This document shows positions 10,704-20,824 of a DNA stretch of 64,000 bases, one piece after another (the stretch's first letter is position 1; every line of letters starts with the position of its first letter). Position numbers and translations under genes: made by a program. The stretch comes from Pyrenophora tritici-repentis (lineage: Eukaryota > Ascomycota > Dothideomycetes > Pleosporales > Pleosporaceae), in contig NC_089399.1 in NCBI RefSeq assembly GCF_003171515.1, positions 2,914,001 through 2,978,000 on the forward strand, given 5' to 3'. Under the pieces are notes generated by a model. The model did not search any database. It was not told the DNA's origin and saw nothing but the letters and a program-made list of their open reading frames with translations.

Positions 10704-11740
10704 GTGCCCGAATGCGTGGCGCAAGATAGTGGGTCATATTTTTCTCAGCGCAAAGATCATCTTGAAAGGCACTTAAAGTGATGCAACAATTCTAAATTGT
10801 TACAAAAAAATATGTATCTCTCCTCTATTGTAGTATGAAACATATCGTTGCATGGATTCCACTAGTAAGGGTCAGTTTGAGACCTTGCTGTCAAAGCAGA
10901 GTAACAACGGTGAAGCAGAAGCAGAAGCGATGTGTCGTCCAGATCTCGAAGCAAAGAGACTTTATGCGGCGTTCTATGTCGCGGCTTTTCTTGGATCGCA
11001 AGATGAGAAGGGAAAGAACGATACGTGTTGTATTGGAATGTGATAGTGGGGTAAGTAAACCCTATGAACGTTGTTGTTTCCTTTAATCCAAGCACTTGTT
11101 AACACAAACAGACAGACAAACACTCGAATATATCCTTACCATCACCAATGCATATAATATTTGATCTACTATATGATAATCGATGAAGTTTCTTCCTGAT
11201 ACCCCCGGCCTGATGGGCTATACGCGTGCTATCTATCCAGCTTTACCCATAAGCGCTTTACAAGAAGATTCACATTTAGTCTCGATATTGTGCAACTGAT
11301 ACTTTGGTGCTAAGCATCCCATTGTAGAAGAATTTCGAGTCATTGAACCTGGAAAAGCATATTAGCGAATATGTATCTGAACAAGTTTGTGGATCGAACA
11401 TGATTGATCGCGTTTTGGCGCTTTTCCCCTAGGTATAAATAGAGGAAAAAAAAACTTCAAACACATATCCACCTACACATTTTGGCACAACTTTGCTTCT
11501 GGACCTCTATACATCATTAATACAACATCCCTGTTACAACAAACAAAATGTTCCGCGTGAATCTCCAAGATGAAAGAAACGATAATATCATTGTCTAGCT
11601 TCCAAATTGCGAATGATACCTTTAGAGATGAGGTACCAAGTAACAACGACCCTCGTAGGTGCAGATTCCCCTGAACCCCTATAAAAACGCCATACTCTTA
11701 CACTGGATATCAGGAACATACGCACGCATAAACCCTACCC
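10704..11740. other. Intergenic with eroded zinc-finger remnant
   Basis: Immediately after the C2H2 gene, a third finger can be read only by changing frame (FECP, then ECVAQDSG, then SQRKDHLERHLK up to about 10780). That suggests the C-terminus was once longer. The remainder to 11740 shows short AT-rich stretches (an A run near 11450) and no supported gene. Confidence 0.4.
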
Positions 11741-14506
11741 CTAGTACTTCTCCTCCAACCTCGCCGTCATGCCAGTAATAGGTATCCTCTTGCTTTCCTC
11801 GCGCTCCTTGACGTGGATCTCGCGCTGCAAATCCTTGACCACAACCGCCTTCTGCACCTCGGCGAGCTGATCTATAACGCTCTTAACACCTTGCTCATCC
11901 TGACCATGGAACAGATTGGTAAGATCGGCCTTTGTAGCCATGGCGAGCTGATCCTCCAGCGCCTTGAGCGCTTTGGTACCGAGATATTGAACGGACTTGT
12001 TGAACTTGTCCTCCTCGTCGGCTTTGGCTTTCTTGGCTGCGGCCTCACGCTCGCCGGCGTTGGCTGCATCTGCTTTGCGCTTGCTGGCTTTCACGGCCTC
12101 TTTCTTTGCCTTGGCGGCGAGGTAGCGCGCAGAGTGTCCGAGTGCGCGGCCGTTTGTAGTCAGTGGCTGTTCCACGTTGAGCGGTGGCGCGGTGAAGAAG
12201 AGTACGCGGCCCTTTTCGTCGCGTTGGAATTGCTCGCGGATCTCAAGTGGGATACTGGCGTTTGCATGGTCGGCCATGACGTAGACTTCAACAGGCTGTG
12301 GCGCCTTGTAGTTGGGCGGGAGATGCTGGGGATAAGGTTGTTGATAGCTCGGCGCAGCCCGTGGCGTTTGAAAAGACTGCATGGGTGCGGATGGCTGAGG
12401 TGTAAAAGGAACGTGTGGCGTAATGGGTTGGTAGACTGGTGGTGGAGGCGCTTGTTGATGTAGGTGTGGCGCAGGCGACTGGGAGTGGGAGTGGTAGTGC
12501 TGCGCGTGAGTTGGAGTGTATGCTGGTGCAGCGTGGTGCTGCTGTGGCGTCGGTGCGGGCATTGGGGTGAGAGCTGGTGCTTGAGCAATAGGATAATTCC
12601 GGGATGATTCATATCCATGCGATGAAGCTGTCGGTAAGCTTGGTGTTGGCATGACTGGTGCTGGTGGAGGAGTTGGAGGAGGTGGTGGAGTGGGTTCGGG
12701 TGGAGGTGAGTCCTACAGAAAATGTTAGCACTGGCCTATGTGGTAATATTACGTCTTTTCTTACCTTGGGGTCTCGCGGACGACGATGAACAGCACCAAT
12801 CTTCGGAGGTGCATTTTCTGCACCCCACTCCGGCTTTGGTAGATCGTCGTCTTCTTTCTGTTCATCCTTGAGCAGATATGCAATTGGACTTGGCACCTTC
12901 TTGAGCTTTCGCGGTGCATCGAACAGGTCCATGACGTAGTCCTTGTCTCGAACCTCATCGGGTAGACAGCTAGCCCATGTCTTGATCTTGTTCAACTTGT
13001 GGTTCTCTTCGTTGTACCGGGCTTCACAGACATAGATCTCCTTGTCAGACGGGAAGTCGCGCGGACGGCCTTTGTTATACCTGGTAATGAACATGACGAA
13101 GCATCGATCCACAACCTCGTCAATGCGATGGTCTCGGTATTGGCCGGTCTTGACAACTTCGTTTTCAAAAAAGTGTCGGTCAAAGCGGTGCACGGTCTGT
13201 TCTGGTCGATAGTACCAGCAGGCGTTCACCCACTGCCCTCCGTTGGCATCTTGCCATGTACGATAGATCTGGGCAACTATCGGCTTTGTAAGGTCATTCG
13301 CATTTTGAATGTGCACCCAGTCGCCTACTTTCCACAGCTCGCCGTTGTGGACGATGCCACTGGGCATGGGTATACGTCCCTCTTCCATCACGTACTCTGT
13401 ATCTGGCTTCTCTTTTTCGGCCTTTGCGACCTTCCTCGACTCTTTCTGAAGATGCACAGCATCCTTGTAGATCTGGCTGTCTTCCTCGTTATACTGCTTC
13501 GCATTCTCAAACATGAGTTCCACGTCGACCATGAAGTGGTCCACCGAGTTATACTTCTTCCGCTTGAGCTTGCGCTTGAGAATGTCCATAGCCATGGGGT
13601 TCTTGATTTCAGAATGGTATTCGGGCATGACCGTTTTGTCCGGAACACGCTCAAAGGCACTGACCATGAGTTTGTTTTGCTGATTCCGCGGCTTCCTTAT
13701 AGCCTTCATGATGGTCTTGATTCTGGCCTCCATCGGGGTGTCGACCCGCGGCGGGCGTCCGCGCTTTTTCCGCGATTCTGGGTCGTCATTCTTGATGTCC
13801 TCTTTGGCTGCTCTCGAGCCGCCTTCGCGCTTGGTGATGGCTGCAGTAGAGCGCGGACCACGTCGCCTCTTGCGCTTCCCCTCGTCTTCCTCATCATCGT
13901 CATCCTCTTCGTCGACTTCGAGCTCTTCCTCGTCATCTTCTTCCTCTTCTTCCTCCTCCTCCTCAGGTAGAAGCGGATCTTGTTCGGGGATTTCGCCAAG
14001 GAACGGTAGGGTCGCAACAGATTCGGTTATGGTTTTGTCGTCGACAAGCTTCTTGAGCTCCTGCTCAATGGCCTTTTTAACCTCTAGCGCATCTACATAG
14101 GCCTGCGAGTCTTGCCTGTTGTACACCTGCGCGTTGTGCGGAATGAGGGCGAGGTCGCGGACGAACTCTGAGAAGTTTTTGTACTCCTTGTTTGAGATCT
14201 TGGACTTGATGGTGCTCAGGGCCATGGGTTCCTTGATGATGTCGTAGTAGTCGGGCACGGCACGCTTGTTCACTTTGCGCTGGAAGAGTTTCGTGGGGTC
14301 GGCGCCACTGCAAGAGACTTAGCTGCAATTCAATTGATGCGCACATGGTAAATTACTAACTCGTCTGTCCTGTAGTCATATACGTTCTTCAGGCAGTTTG
14401 TCATGGCCTCCCATTCCTGTGCTGTCACCGTGGAAGTTGCGCCGGCAGATTCGGCCGTCTCCGTCGTGGGCACCGGCGTCGAGCTTGGTGCGCGTGCGGA
14501 CGCCAT
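11741..14506 (-). CDS. RSC1: RSC chromatin-remodelling complex subunit, bromodomain-BAH
   Basis: CDS complement(join(11741..12712,12765..14307,14361..14506)), 886 aa. Homologue of yeast Rsc1/Rsc2, nuclear subunits of the SWI/SNF-type RSC remodeller that read acetylated histones. Introns of 53 nt (GTTAGT to TTGCAG) and 52 nt (GTAAGA to TGTAG) are clear. Bromodomain 1 spans about residues 32-140 (VPDYYDIIKEPM, PHNAQVYN). A highly acidic Glu/Asp stretch and an AT-hook-like KKRGRPPR follow. Bromodomain 2 spans about 240-345 (MPEYHSEIKNPM, NAKQYNEE). A BAH domain lies at about 365-490 (GDWVHIQN, WYYRPEQT, FENEVVKT). The C-terminal exon is Pro/Gln-rich with a basic coiled-coil end. Divergent from OTU1. 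Confidence 0.93.
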
Positions 14507-14999
14507 CCTTGCGATAATTACTTTGGTGTTGTCGGGCGTCGGTATCGTTGCTGCGCTACGTGTCGGCTTCGTCGCGTGTAAATGCACGAAGTCGCGACTG
14601 CAGCGGAGCGGTGCCGGAGAAACAATCAGCCGAAGCCTGTCACCGATCGCCGGACCAGCGTACTCTAACGATTCCCGAACATTCACTTACGCCATGCCAC
14701 TTGTTCGCGCCAACTGTCGCCTCCAACAGTGTTCCTGTAGCTGACAAATGGTTTTCCTCCCTCTAAGCTTTCTTGTCTTTGCCCTTGTAGCTATGTGATT
14801 AATTCTCTCCTTCCTCCTACTTACTCATCGTAGCTTCCTTGTCCTGACCGCTCCCCACCGCCGCTTCCAACTTTAGATCGCCCCACCAGTACATTGCCTC
14901 CCTTGCTCATACTATACCTCTCAACTCTCTCATTCTACTCCAAAAACCTCCCCCACTTCTACATTGCCCACCAGATTAATACCACACATTCTCGACACC
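14507..14999. promoter_or_regulatory. Shared RSC1/OTU1 promoter region
   Basis: 493 bp between divergent start codons. The OTU1-proximal half is strongly C/T-rich on the plus strand (about 14880-14990), a common feature of fungal promoters of constitutive genes. No TATA box seen. Confidence 0.5.
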
Positions 15000-15986
15000 A
15001 TGCCGATCCGCATTCGATTGCGAGCACCCAACGGTACTCATACCATCTCCCTCGACGATCACGCCGCCGTTTCCGATCTTCTCTCCTCCATCAGCGAAAA
15101 GACTGAGCTGCCATTATTCGAGCTCAAATGGAACCATCCACCACAACCGCTAGATCCGTCTCTGTACGGCTTGTCCACCCTGTTGAAGGACACCGACCTT
15201 AAGCTCAACGGCGCATCTATTATCGTCATCGGGAAGGCCACAGGCGACCCAAGTGAGCGGAAGCGGGAAGAGGAACTTCAAGCTGCGACATCGCAAGCGG
15301 CCCCATTGTCTCTCCAGCGCAAGCAGAACTCAGCACTAAAAGACACCCCCGAAGTGCCTGTACCCGATCGCAGCGGCACAATCGTACTTCGAGTAATGCC
15401 GGATGATAACTCTTGCATGTTTCGAGCAGTGGGCAGTGCCGTACTGACTGACACACTGGACGCCATGACTGAGCTCAGGTCGATGGTCGCGCAAGCCATA
15501 CAGAGAGATCCGGAGCAGTACAACGAGGCAATCTTGCAACGATCTCCTGACGAATACTGCAAGTGGATATCATACTCTGACTCATGGGGTGGAGGTATCG
15601 AGCTCAGCATTCTATCCCAGGAGTTCGATATCGAGATATCCAGTATCAACGTGCAGGATCTTCGAGTCGACAGATTTAACGAGGGCAAATCACGACGTTG
15701 CATCCTGGTATATTCCGGCATTCACTACGACACCATCGCACTTGTCCCAAGGGGTACGTCACCGCAAGATCCATCGCAAGATATCAAGCTATTTGATGCC
15801 AATGACACGGTCATCCTGGAGGCGGCGAGGGAGCTTTGCGGGCAACTGAAGAAACAACATTACTATACTGACACCCAGAAATTCAATATTAAATGCAATA
15901 AGTGTGGGTGGAAGGGGTCAGGTGAACGAGAAGCCGTACAACATGCCACCGAGACCGGCCACAGCGACTTCGGTGAAGCGGACTAG
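15000..15986 (+). CDS. OTU1: Ubiquitin thioesterase OTU1 (YOD1 family)
   Basis: Intronless, 328 aa, from the ATG in ACCATGCCG. The frame is open further upstream but without a better start. Deubiquitinase of the OTU cysteine-protease family that works with Cdc48/p97. The N-terminal UBX-like domain (about residues 1-80) starts MPIRIRLRAPNGTHTISL. The OTU domain has the catalytic block PDDNSCMFRAVG, with Cys near 139, and SGIHYDTI with the catalytic His near 240. The C-terminal C2H2 zinc finger (about 298-325) has KCNKCGWKG followed by HATETGH. All three modules and the length match the family. Confidence 0.94.
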   Translation: MPIRIRLRAPNGTHTISLDDHAAVSDLLSSISEKTELPLFELKWNHPPQPLDPSLYGLSTLLKDTDLKLNGASIIVIGKATGDPSERKREEELQAATSQAAPLSLQRKQNSALKDTPEVPVPDRSGTIVLRVMPDDNSCMFRAVGSAVLTDTLDAMTELRSMVAQAIQRDPEQYNEAILQRSPDEYCKWISYSDSWGGGIELSILSQEFDIEISSINVQDLRVDRFNEGKSRRCILVYSGIHYDTIALVPRGTSPQDPSQDIKLFDANDTVILEAARELCGQLKKQHYYTDTQKFNIKCNKCGWKGSGEREAVQHATETGHSDFGEAD

Positions 15987-16570
15987 GCTTTCTATAAGTG
16001 TGTGATCTCACGAGTCATTGTTGCCATTAATTCCATTATTTGGAGTGGTTGTTTTACACTTTATACCCAAGAAAGAAGACACATGAGAAATATTTCATCA
16101 TTTTCAGCCTTCTCCGCAGTGCATTACCCATGATTGAGTGATTAGGTCATATCGAAAGATGATGTGTTAGCAGTGAGCAGTATGTGTTGAGAGCATCTCA
16201 GAGAGACTAGTCAGAGGATGGGAACACTGCAGCACTAACAATACAATATCAATCCTACCAAGTACTTCCGCTGCTGCTTTTCCCCAAGTCGCATAGACCC
16301 TGTCGCTTTGGTAGGTGAGGGGCACACTATCGCTTTTCGGCCTTCTCTCTCACCTTCACCGCCATATTGCGCTAATGAGATCCCCGCTGTCACCTTGAGT
16401 AACCGTGCTAGCTCCATAGGGCTGCAAACGCGCCCGACCATAAAGACTCACCCGCGCAGTCAGTTCTGCTCAACCTCTCGCGCCTCTCGTCGGCCAACGT
16501 TGAATAGGTAAGCACTGCTTCCGCCTGCCGTTGTTGGAGTTTGGACTGATCATCGAAAGCGACGAGCAAG
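15987..16570. other. Intergenic region before BTB pseudogene
   Basis: 584 bp with no supported gene. It holds the 3' end of OTU1 and the putative promoter of the decayed BTB gene. Confidence 0.4.
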
Positions 16571-17377
16571 ATGGCGCTTCCGCCCGCCGTAGGTTCAGTA
16601 ACATCGGATTTCAGGCTTACAGAGTACATGATATCTTTCACCTTGGTTCCTCAACCTCAACTAATATACACAGTCTTTCAGGAGAGACCATTCGGGTCCA
16701 AGCCGGCAACCGAATCATCTATGTACACAAAGCTCTTATTGCAGCCAGCTCTGAGTTTTTCCGGAACGTAACGAAGCCCGAATGGACAACACACTCGAAG
16801 GTAATCGACTTGTCTAATCAGTGTCCCGAGATCTTCGAAATCTACTGCCAATGGCTTTATAGTAAGCGCCCATTTTCGGGCAATCCACAGGGGAACACTT
16901 GGATATCTTTCGCCAAATTTTATGTCCTGGGGGAGGAAATCATGGACCAAGCTTTCCAGAATGTTATCGTTGACGCTATGATCGCTCGCTCGCCATTCCA
17001 CATGCTCGACATCCAAAACCGAGCTAGGCTTTACTGTACCGGGATATAACGCAATCAGACTCCTTTATTGAGGAACTACCGAGAGATCCCCTGTGCGGCG
17101 CTTATTCGTTGATCTATGGGCCTTCAATATGTCTGTTTCATGGAATAGCCTTAACGCTCTGAAACAATCAGACATGAAGCCATTCGTTGACGATCTACTT
17201 CCTGCGCTCACAAAGAATCGAGGAGCTATCCATGCGTCATTTCGGCCCTGGGTATTGCAGCCAGCCTCCTACCGCAGTAAGATCGTCGTTCTGAACACTG
17301 GCAAGGGAGCTAAGGAAGGTGAAGGGGGCACGACCGTGACAGCTAGCCAAGATGATATGGATGTTACTGAGCCTTGA
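16571..17377 (+). pseudogene. BTB/POZ-domain gene, disrupted
   Basis: The likely start is MALPPA at 16571, followed by an intron ending near 16675-16687 (several acceptors possible), then GETIRVQAGN and VHKALIAASSEFFRN, the typical start of the fungal BTB fold. The frame continues through an acidic-hydrophobic BTB core to about 17030. There a one-base insertion shifts it: the expected continuation TVPGYNAIRLLY is in the next frame and is followed by TGA at 17069-17071. After that stop the same frame resumes with GTTERSPVRRLFVDLWAFN, a segment normally present in intact family members, and ends at 17375-17377. Two independent lesions argue for a pseudogene. A paralogous fragment lies about 550 bp downstream. 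Confidence 0.7.
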
Positions 17378-17924
17378 GAAAGAGGTTTCCAACGGTTGTA
17401 AGAGCAGCAAAGTCCAAGAACGCAGTCGAGGAGTGATAGCTAAAATGACAGCCATTCTAATGTTCATAGAACATTCTTCTGCTTACTTGATAGCAAGGCC
17501 ATGCTTCCTTGTACTATTCCGACAGCATGTATTCTACTAATGCACCTTACGTCTTTTCGATTTCAACAGATAATTGCCTTACCGTACCTCCTGCACTGCT
17601 ACGTATACGGCAATGACGAAGCTCATGATCAATTTCCCATCTTTCGTCCACAAGTTTCCTACCATACTGTCTGCTAGTCTCGTGCTAACACAATCTCTCA
17701 AGGCATTCGTACCTGTTTTCTTCTACTTTCTCCTTATAAATAACATAATTTGGATAACAAGCATCAAGATACAGTATCTAAACATGTAAGACAAGCACAA
17801 CATGTTGATTAAATCAGACCATAAAATATATTTCATAGTCTTAAGTGGACCCCAACACCGCATGAAGGCTGCTAAGTGAGTTCCACATATTCTATCAAGA
17901 TCCCATTTTAGTAGCTAATCGCCC
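17378..17924. other. Intergenic between BTB remnants
   Basis: AT-rich, 547 bp, no supported gene. Confidence 0.4.
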
Positions 17925-18407
17925 CCATAGCCTCACAGGCGAGACCGTACAAGTGCTCGTAGGAAACAATATCCTCAATGTCCATGCCACAACCTTAATC
18001 CAGACCTCCAACTATCTGCAAGATGTTCTGAGAACTAAGCAGCAAACCAAATCTAACGAACTAATCCACCTACCCACCTAAGATCTAGATCCGTTTCAAC
18101 ATACCAACACTGGCGATACACAGCAAAATGTTTCAACTTCTACACCCCCGCTAACAACTACATATATACCATAGCCATCCCAGCCACCCTTTACCTCCTC
18201 GGCCATCATCTCAAAGACACGAAGTTCCAAGACACCATCGCCGACTGCTTCATGAAACCAGACTCAGAGTGCGAAAGCATAGACGCTCATACCGTTCACG
18301 CAATCATCACTCACGCCTACGCTAGAAATAGCTCCGATCTGCCTATCCGTATTCTCATGGTAGATATGTGGATTTACTATGCGGGTATTTTGCTGGGACG
18401 GTGTTGA
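17925..18407 (+). pseudogene. Second BTB/POZ-domain gene remnant
   Basis: After a possible acceptor (CCATAG) the sequence reads LTGETVQVLVGNNILNVHA, clearly paralogous to GETIRVQAGNRIIYVHKA in the upstream gene. It then has a stop (LIHLPT then TAA) and a frame change, after which TYQHWRY and TLYLLGHHLKDTKFQDTIA continue the BTB core. The C-terminal part LPIRILMVDMWIYY matches the upstream copy's RRLFVDLWAFN. TGA at 18405-18407. No start exon is evident. Decayed tandem duplicate. Confidence 0.65.
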
Positions 18408-18553
18408 AAATATCTTAGGTGCGGTGTGTGCGGGCTATGCGAATGATGTGATGAGTGGAATGTTCTTGCTGCCCTGCAAAGGGCATTCTGTCAAGAAATA
18501 CTGAGAATCTCAGGAGGAGGAGTGTCATGGGCGTGATGAGGGTGTGTATGAGG

Positions 18554-18681
18554 CAGACTTGTTAACAATCAATCAGATCGGCATGATAGATTTCTATCTA
18601 GATTGAAGGAGGCCTAATCAAGTAATTTTATAACCTATATAGGACTTAATTATGTTAATCGATTGATTGATGGCAATTCTG
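18554..18681. mobile_element. hAT-type foldback MITE, degenerate copy
   Basis: 128 bp, exactly the same length as the copy at 34881-35008 and about 86% identical by eye (18 differences, no gaps). Starts CAGACTTGTTAACAATCAAT and ends ATTCTG. Flanked by an imperfect 8-bp target duplication (GTATGAGG/GTAGGAGG, 7 of 8). Eight of the 18 differences are C-to-T or G-to-A in this copy, so RIP may have contributed but does not explain all of them. Confidence 0.8.
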
Positions 18682-19082
18682 GTAGGAGGCGCTTGAGGAA
18701 ATGAGGGTGAGGGCGTTGAGGAGGGGTGGTGGGGAAGGCGCTTGGGTTCGGAAGGGGAGGGGTGAGTGTGAGTGCTAGGGATGAGGAGGCTAGAGCGGCT
18801 GGGATGGGGAAATGTGGATGACGTGGAGGTTAGTTTCGTGCTCTACGGCTACAGTATTGTCCAGGACGTGTTATCCCATAACATGTATTAATTTTGAACT
18901 AAAGGGCAGCGTTGATGTAATTTGAACGTCCCCCTCCTATCCTACTAACAGATTACCTTTCCAATTTGCTTCCTCCTTTCTCTTGTACGCACTTTCCACC
19001 TCTTCTCTCCCTGTTGTAAACCCGGTTTTCTTCCCCGCTAGATCTGGTCGTTCTCTTGTTGCGGAAAAAACATAAATTCTCG
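18682..19082. other. Intergenic, 3' of secreted-protein gene
   Basis: 401 bp. A purine-rich (G/A) stretch at about 18690-18800, then a C/T-rich stretch near 18930-19020. No gene supported. Confidence 0.4.
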
Positions 19083-19436
19083 CTACCTGCATGGAACTCC
19101 ACCGTCATCAGCGAAACTTAAATAGCCACCATTATCGCGACATCCGTTGAAATAATCAATGACTTTGTCCTCGTATACACAGCATGTGTAGGTCTTTGAA
19201 TCTCAAATCGTTAGCTAAAATGCATCCAATCTTGACTACTGTCTAGTATGCTCTTATCTTACCGGAGTTGCTCCTCGTGGTCGTCGAGCATCAATCCAAA
19301 AGCCAATACCGGGGCCGCAGAGGTTTGGACTTGGGTTGAATTCTTGTGTCTTCAGTATCATACATCTCAAAGGGGACCTGGCAATAACACCGGTTGCCAT
19401 GGTGGCGATAGATAAAAGATAAATCGAAGTCTTCAT
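19083..19436 (-). CDS. Small secreted six-cysteine protein
   Basis: CDS complement(join(19083..19193,19263..19436)), 94 aa. Start MKTSIYLLSIATMATGVIA is a clear signal peptide, with predicted cleavage before Arg-Ser-Pro. The intron is 69 nt (GTAAGA donor, GCTAAC branch 18-20 nt before the CAAAG acceptor). Without splicing the frame stops two codons past the donor, so the last exon is easily missed. Exon 2 adds TYTCCVYEDKVIDYFNGCRD and ends CR. The mature protein has six Cys (two in exon 1, a CC pair and two more in exon 2), suggesting three disulfides. TATATATA lies about 60 bp upstream. No family recognised. Such proteins in plant-associated fungi are often effectors, but nothing here proves that. 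Confidence 0.65.
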
Positions 19437-20824
19437 GATGTAGTTGTTGAGAAATGTTGCTTGTATGATTCTTCCGTTGGATCTTGTACCTACCATTATA
19501 TATATGATTTGAGAGAAGTATTATAGGATAGATGGGGCTGTCAGCCGCACGTCTTCTCTCTGTCATTAGGGCACGTATTACTGTGTCCCTCTCCACAACA
19601 TTTCCGGGCCGAACTAGTAAGCACGAGATGTACAGTTCCAGTACCTGTCGAAGTGCCTAGCGTGGTATTTCAATCATGATTAACCGCTTTAAGCAAGGGC
19701 TTAGAAATCCTAGTTTTACGCTAAGCAGCCCTGGAGGGAAAGAGCAGGGAAAAGGCAAGGATAAAGAGCAAATCGGAAAGAGAGCAAGGGTAAAAGAACG
19801 CTAGGTATCTTGACAGGTATTGTAAACCGTGCATAGCATCCAGACTACTTACGATTCGATCCCCGCGCATTTCGACCGGCGAGGACAGTGCACCTGCTTA
19901 GTGTATCTTACAGGGCGTTAGGAATTTTGGTAATTTCTGTTCGTTCTGGCGATTCTCTACTCTGAATTTAGCATGTCTGTTCAACAATAACTCGTGCTTG
20001 TAACCACATGGTAGCCGCATATACTATACATCCTACCTAGATAACTCTAAGAAGTTGAAAATGAAAACGGTTCTCTCTCCATAGAAAAAAAGGCCAACGA
20101 CACGCAAAGGGCTCGTACGGCGGTGAGCGGTATCAGCACTACCTACGTACAGAACTAAGACTGCGCCAAGCACAAACTCAAAACGGCTCTTGTACGGAGA
20201 TAAGGATCACGACACCTATGTAAGTAATTAAAGAGCTCATACGGTGGTAAGCGACAATAGCACTATGTACAAACAGGACACTAGTGACATTGCGTCCAAC
20301 ACAAATCCTCGCCGTAGATTATCGTGCCCAGGTAAGCTCGCAGCATGCCAACTTGATAATCCTGCCCACGCCGTCTTGGAAATTAGTACCATGTACGCAG
20401 AAAAGGCCCAGAACATACAGCAGACATACAAGGCTCGAAGCGACGGACCAGAGCATACAGTAGTAACACTCGTGCAGTACTAGATTCAAAGAAAGCTGAT
20501 AAGGATCCACGTTGTGTATTGTTAGTAATGTAGACAAACACGTTCAGAAAGTGAGATTGTATTCACAACCAATTTCCAGATCAGCCCAAACACAGACACC
20601 TTCATCAAAATAAGCGGCCGTTGGTAGCTCGTAAAATAAAACATCTAATTTCACAACCACCGTTCATAACGCACCGAAACGCAGCAGAAGTAATCGATGA
20701 TATCATACATTCAATGCAGGAAAGAACACGCCGAGCGCGTGACTTGCAAAAACGCCTCATCCACATCTGTATGCTCGCCCAAAACTCCACGCCATGTATA
20801 TAAATAAAGTCAAAGCAACATCGC
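19437..20824. other. Gene-poor interval with diverged repeats
   Basis: 1.39 kb with no supported gene. At 20111-20130 and 20235-20254 a 20-bp block recurs in which all four differences are G-to-A or C-to-T, with a weaker third copy near 20183. Purine-rich tract at 19735-19800. Confidence 0.45.

Noticed and set aside
12999..13970. Plus-strand ORF of 323 codons
   Set aside because: It is antisense to the bromodomain/BAH exon of RSC1. Its hydrophobic and poly-Ser content is the mirror of the acidic stretch, and it has no domain of its own.
19855..19900. TTCGATCC resembling a tRNA T-loop
   Set aside because: Flanking bases do not form a T stem and no acceptor or anticodon arm pairs with it.
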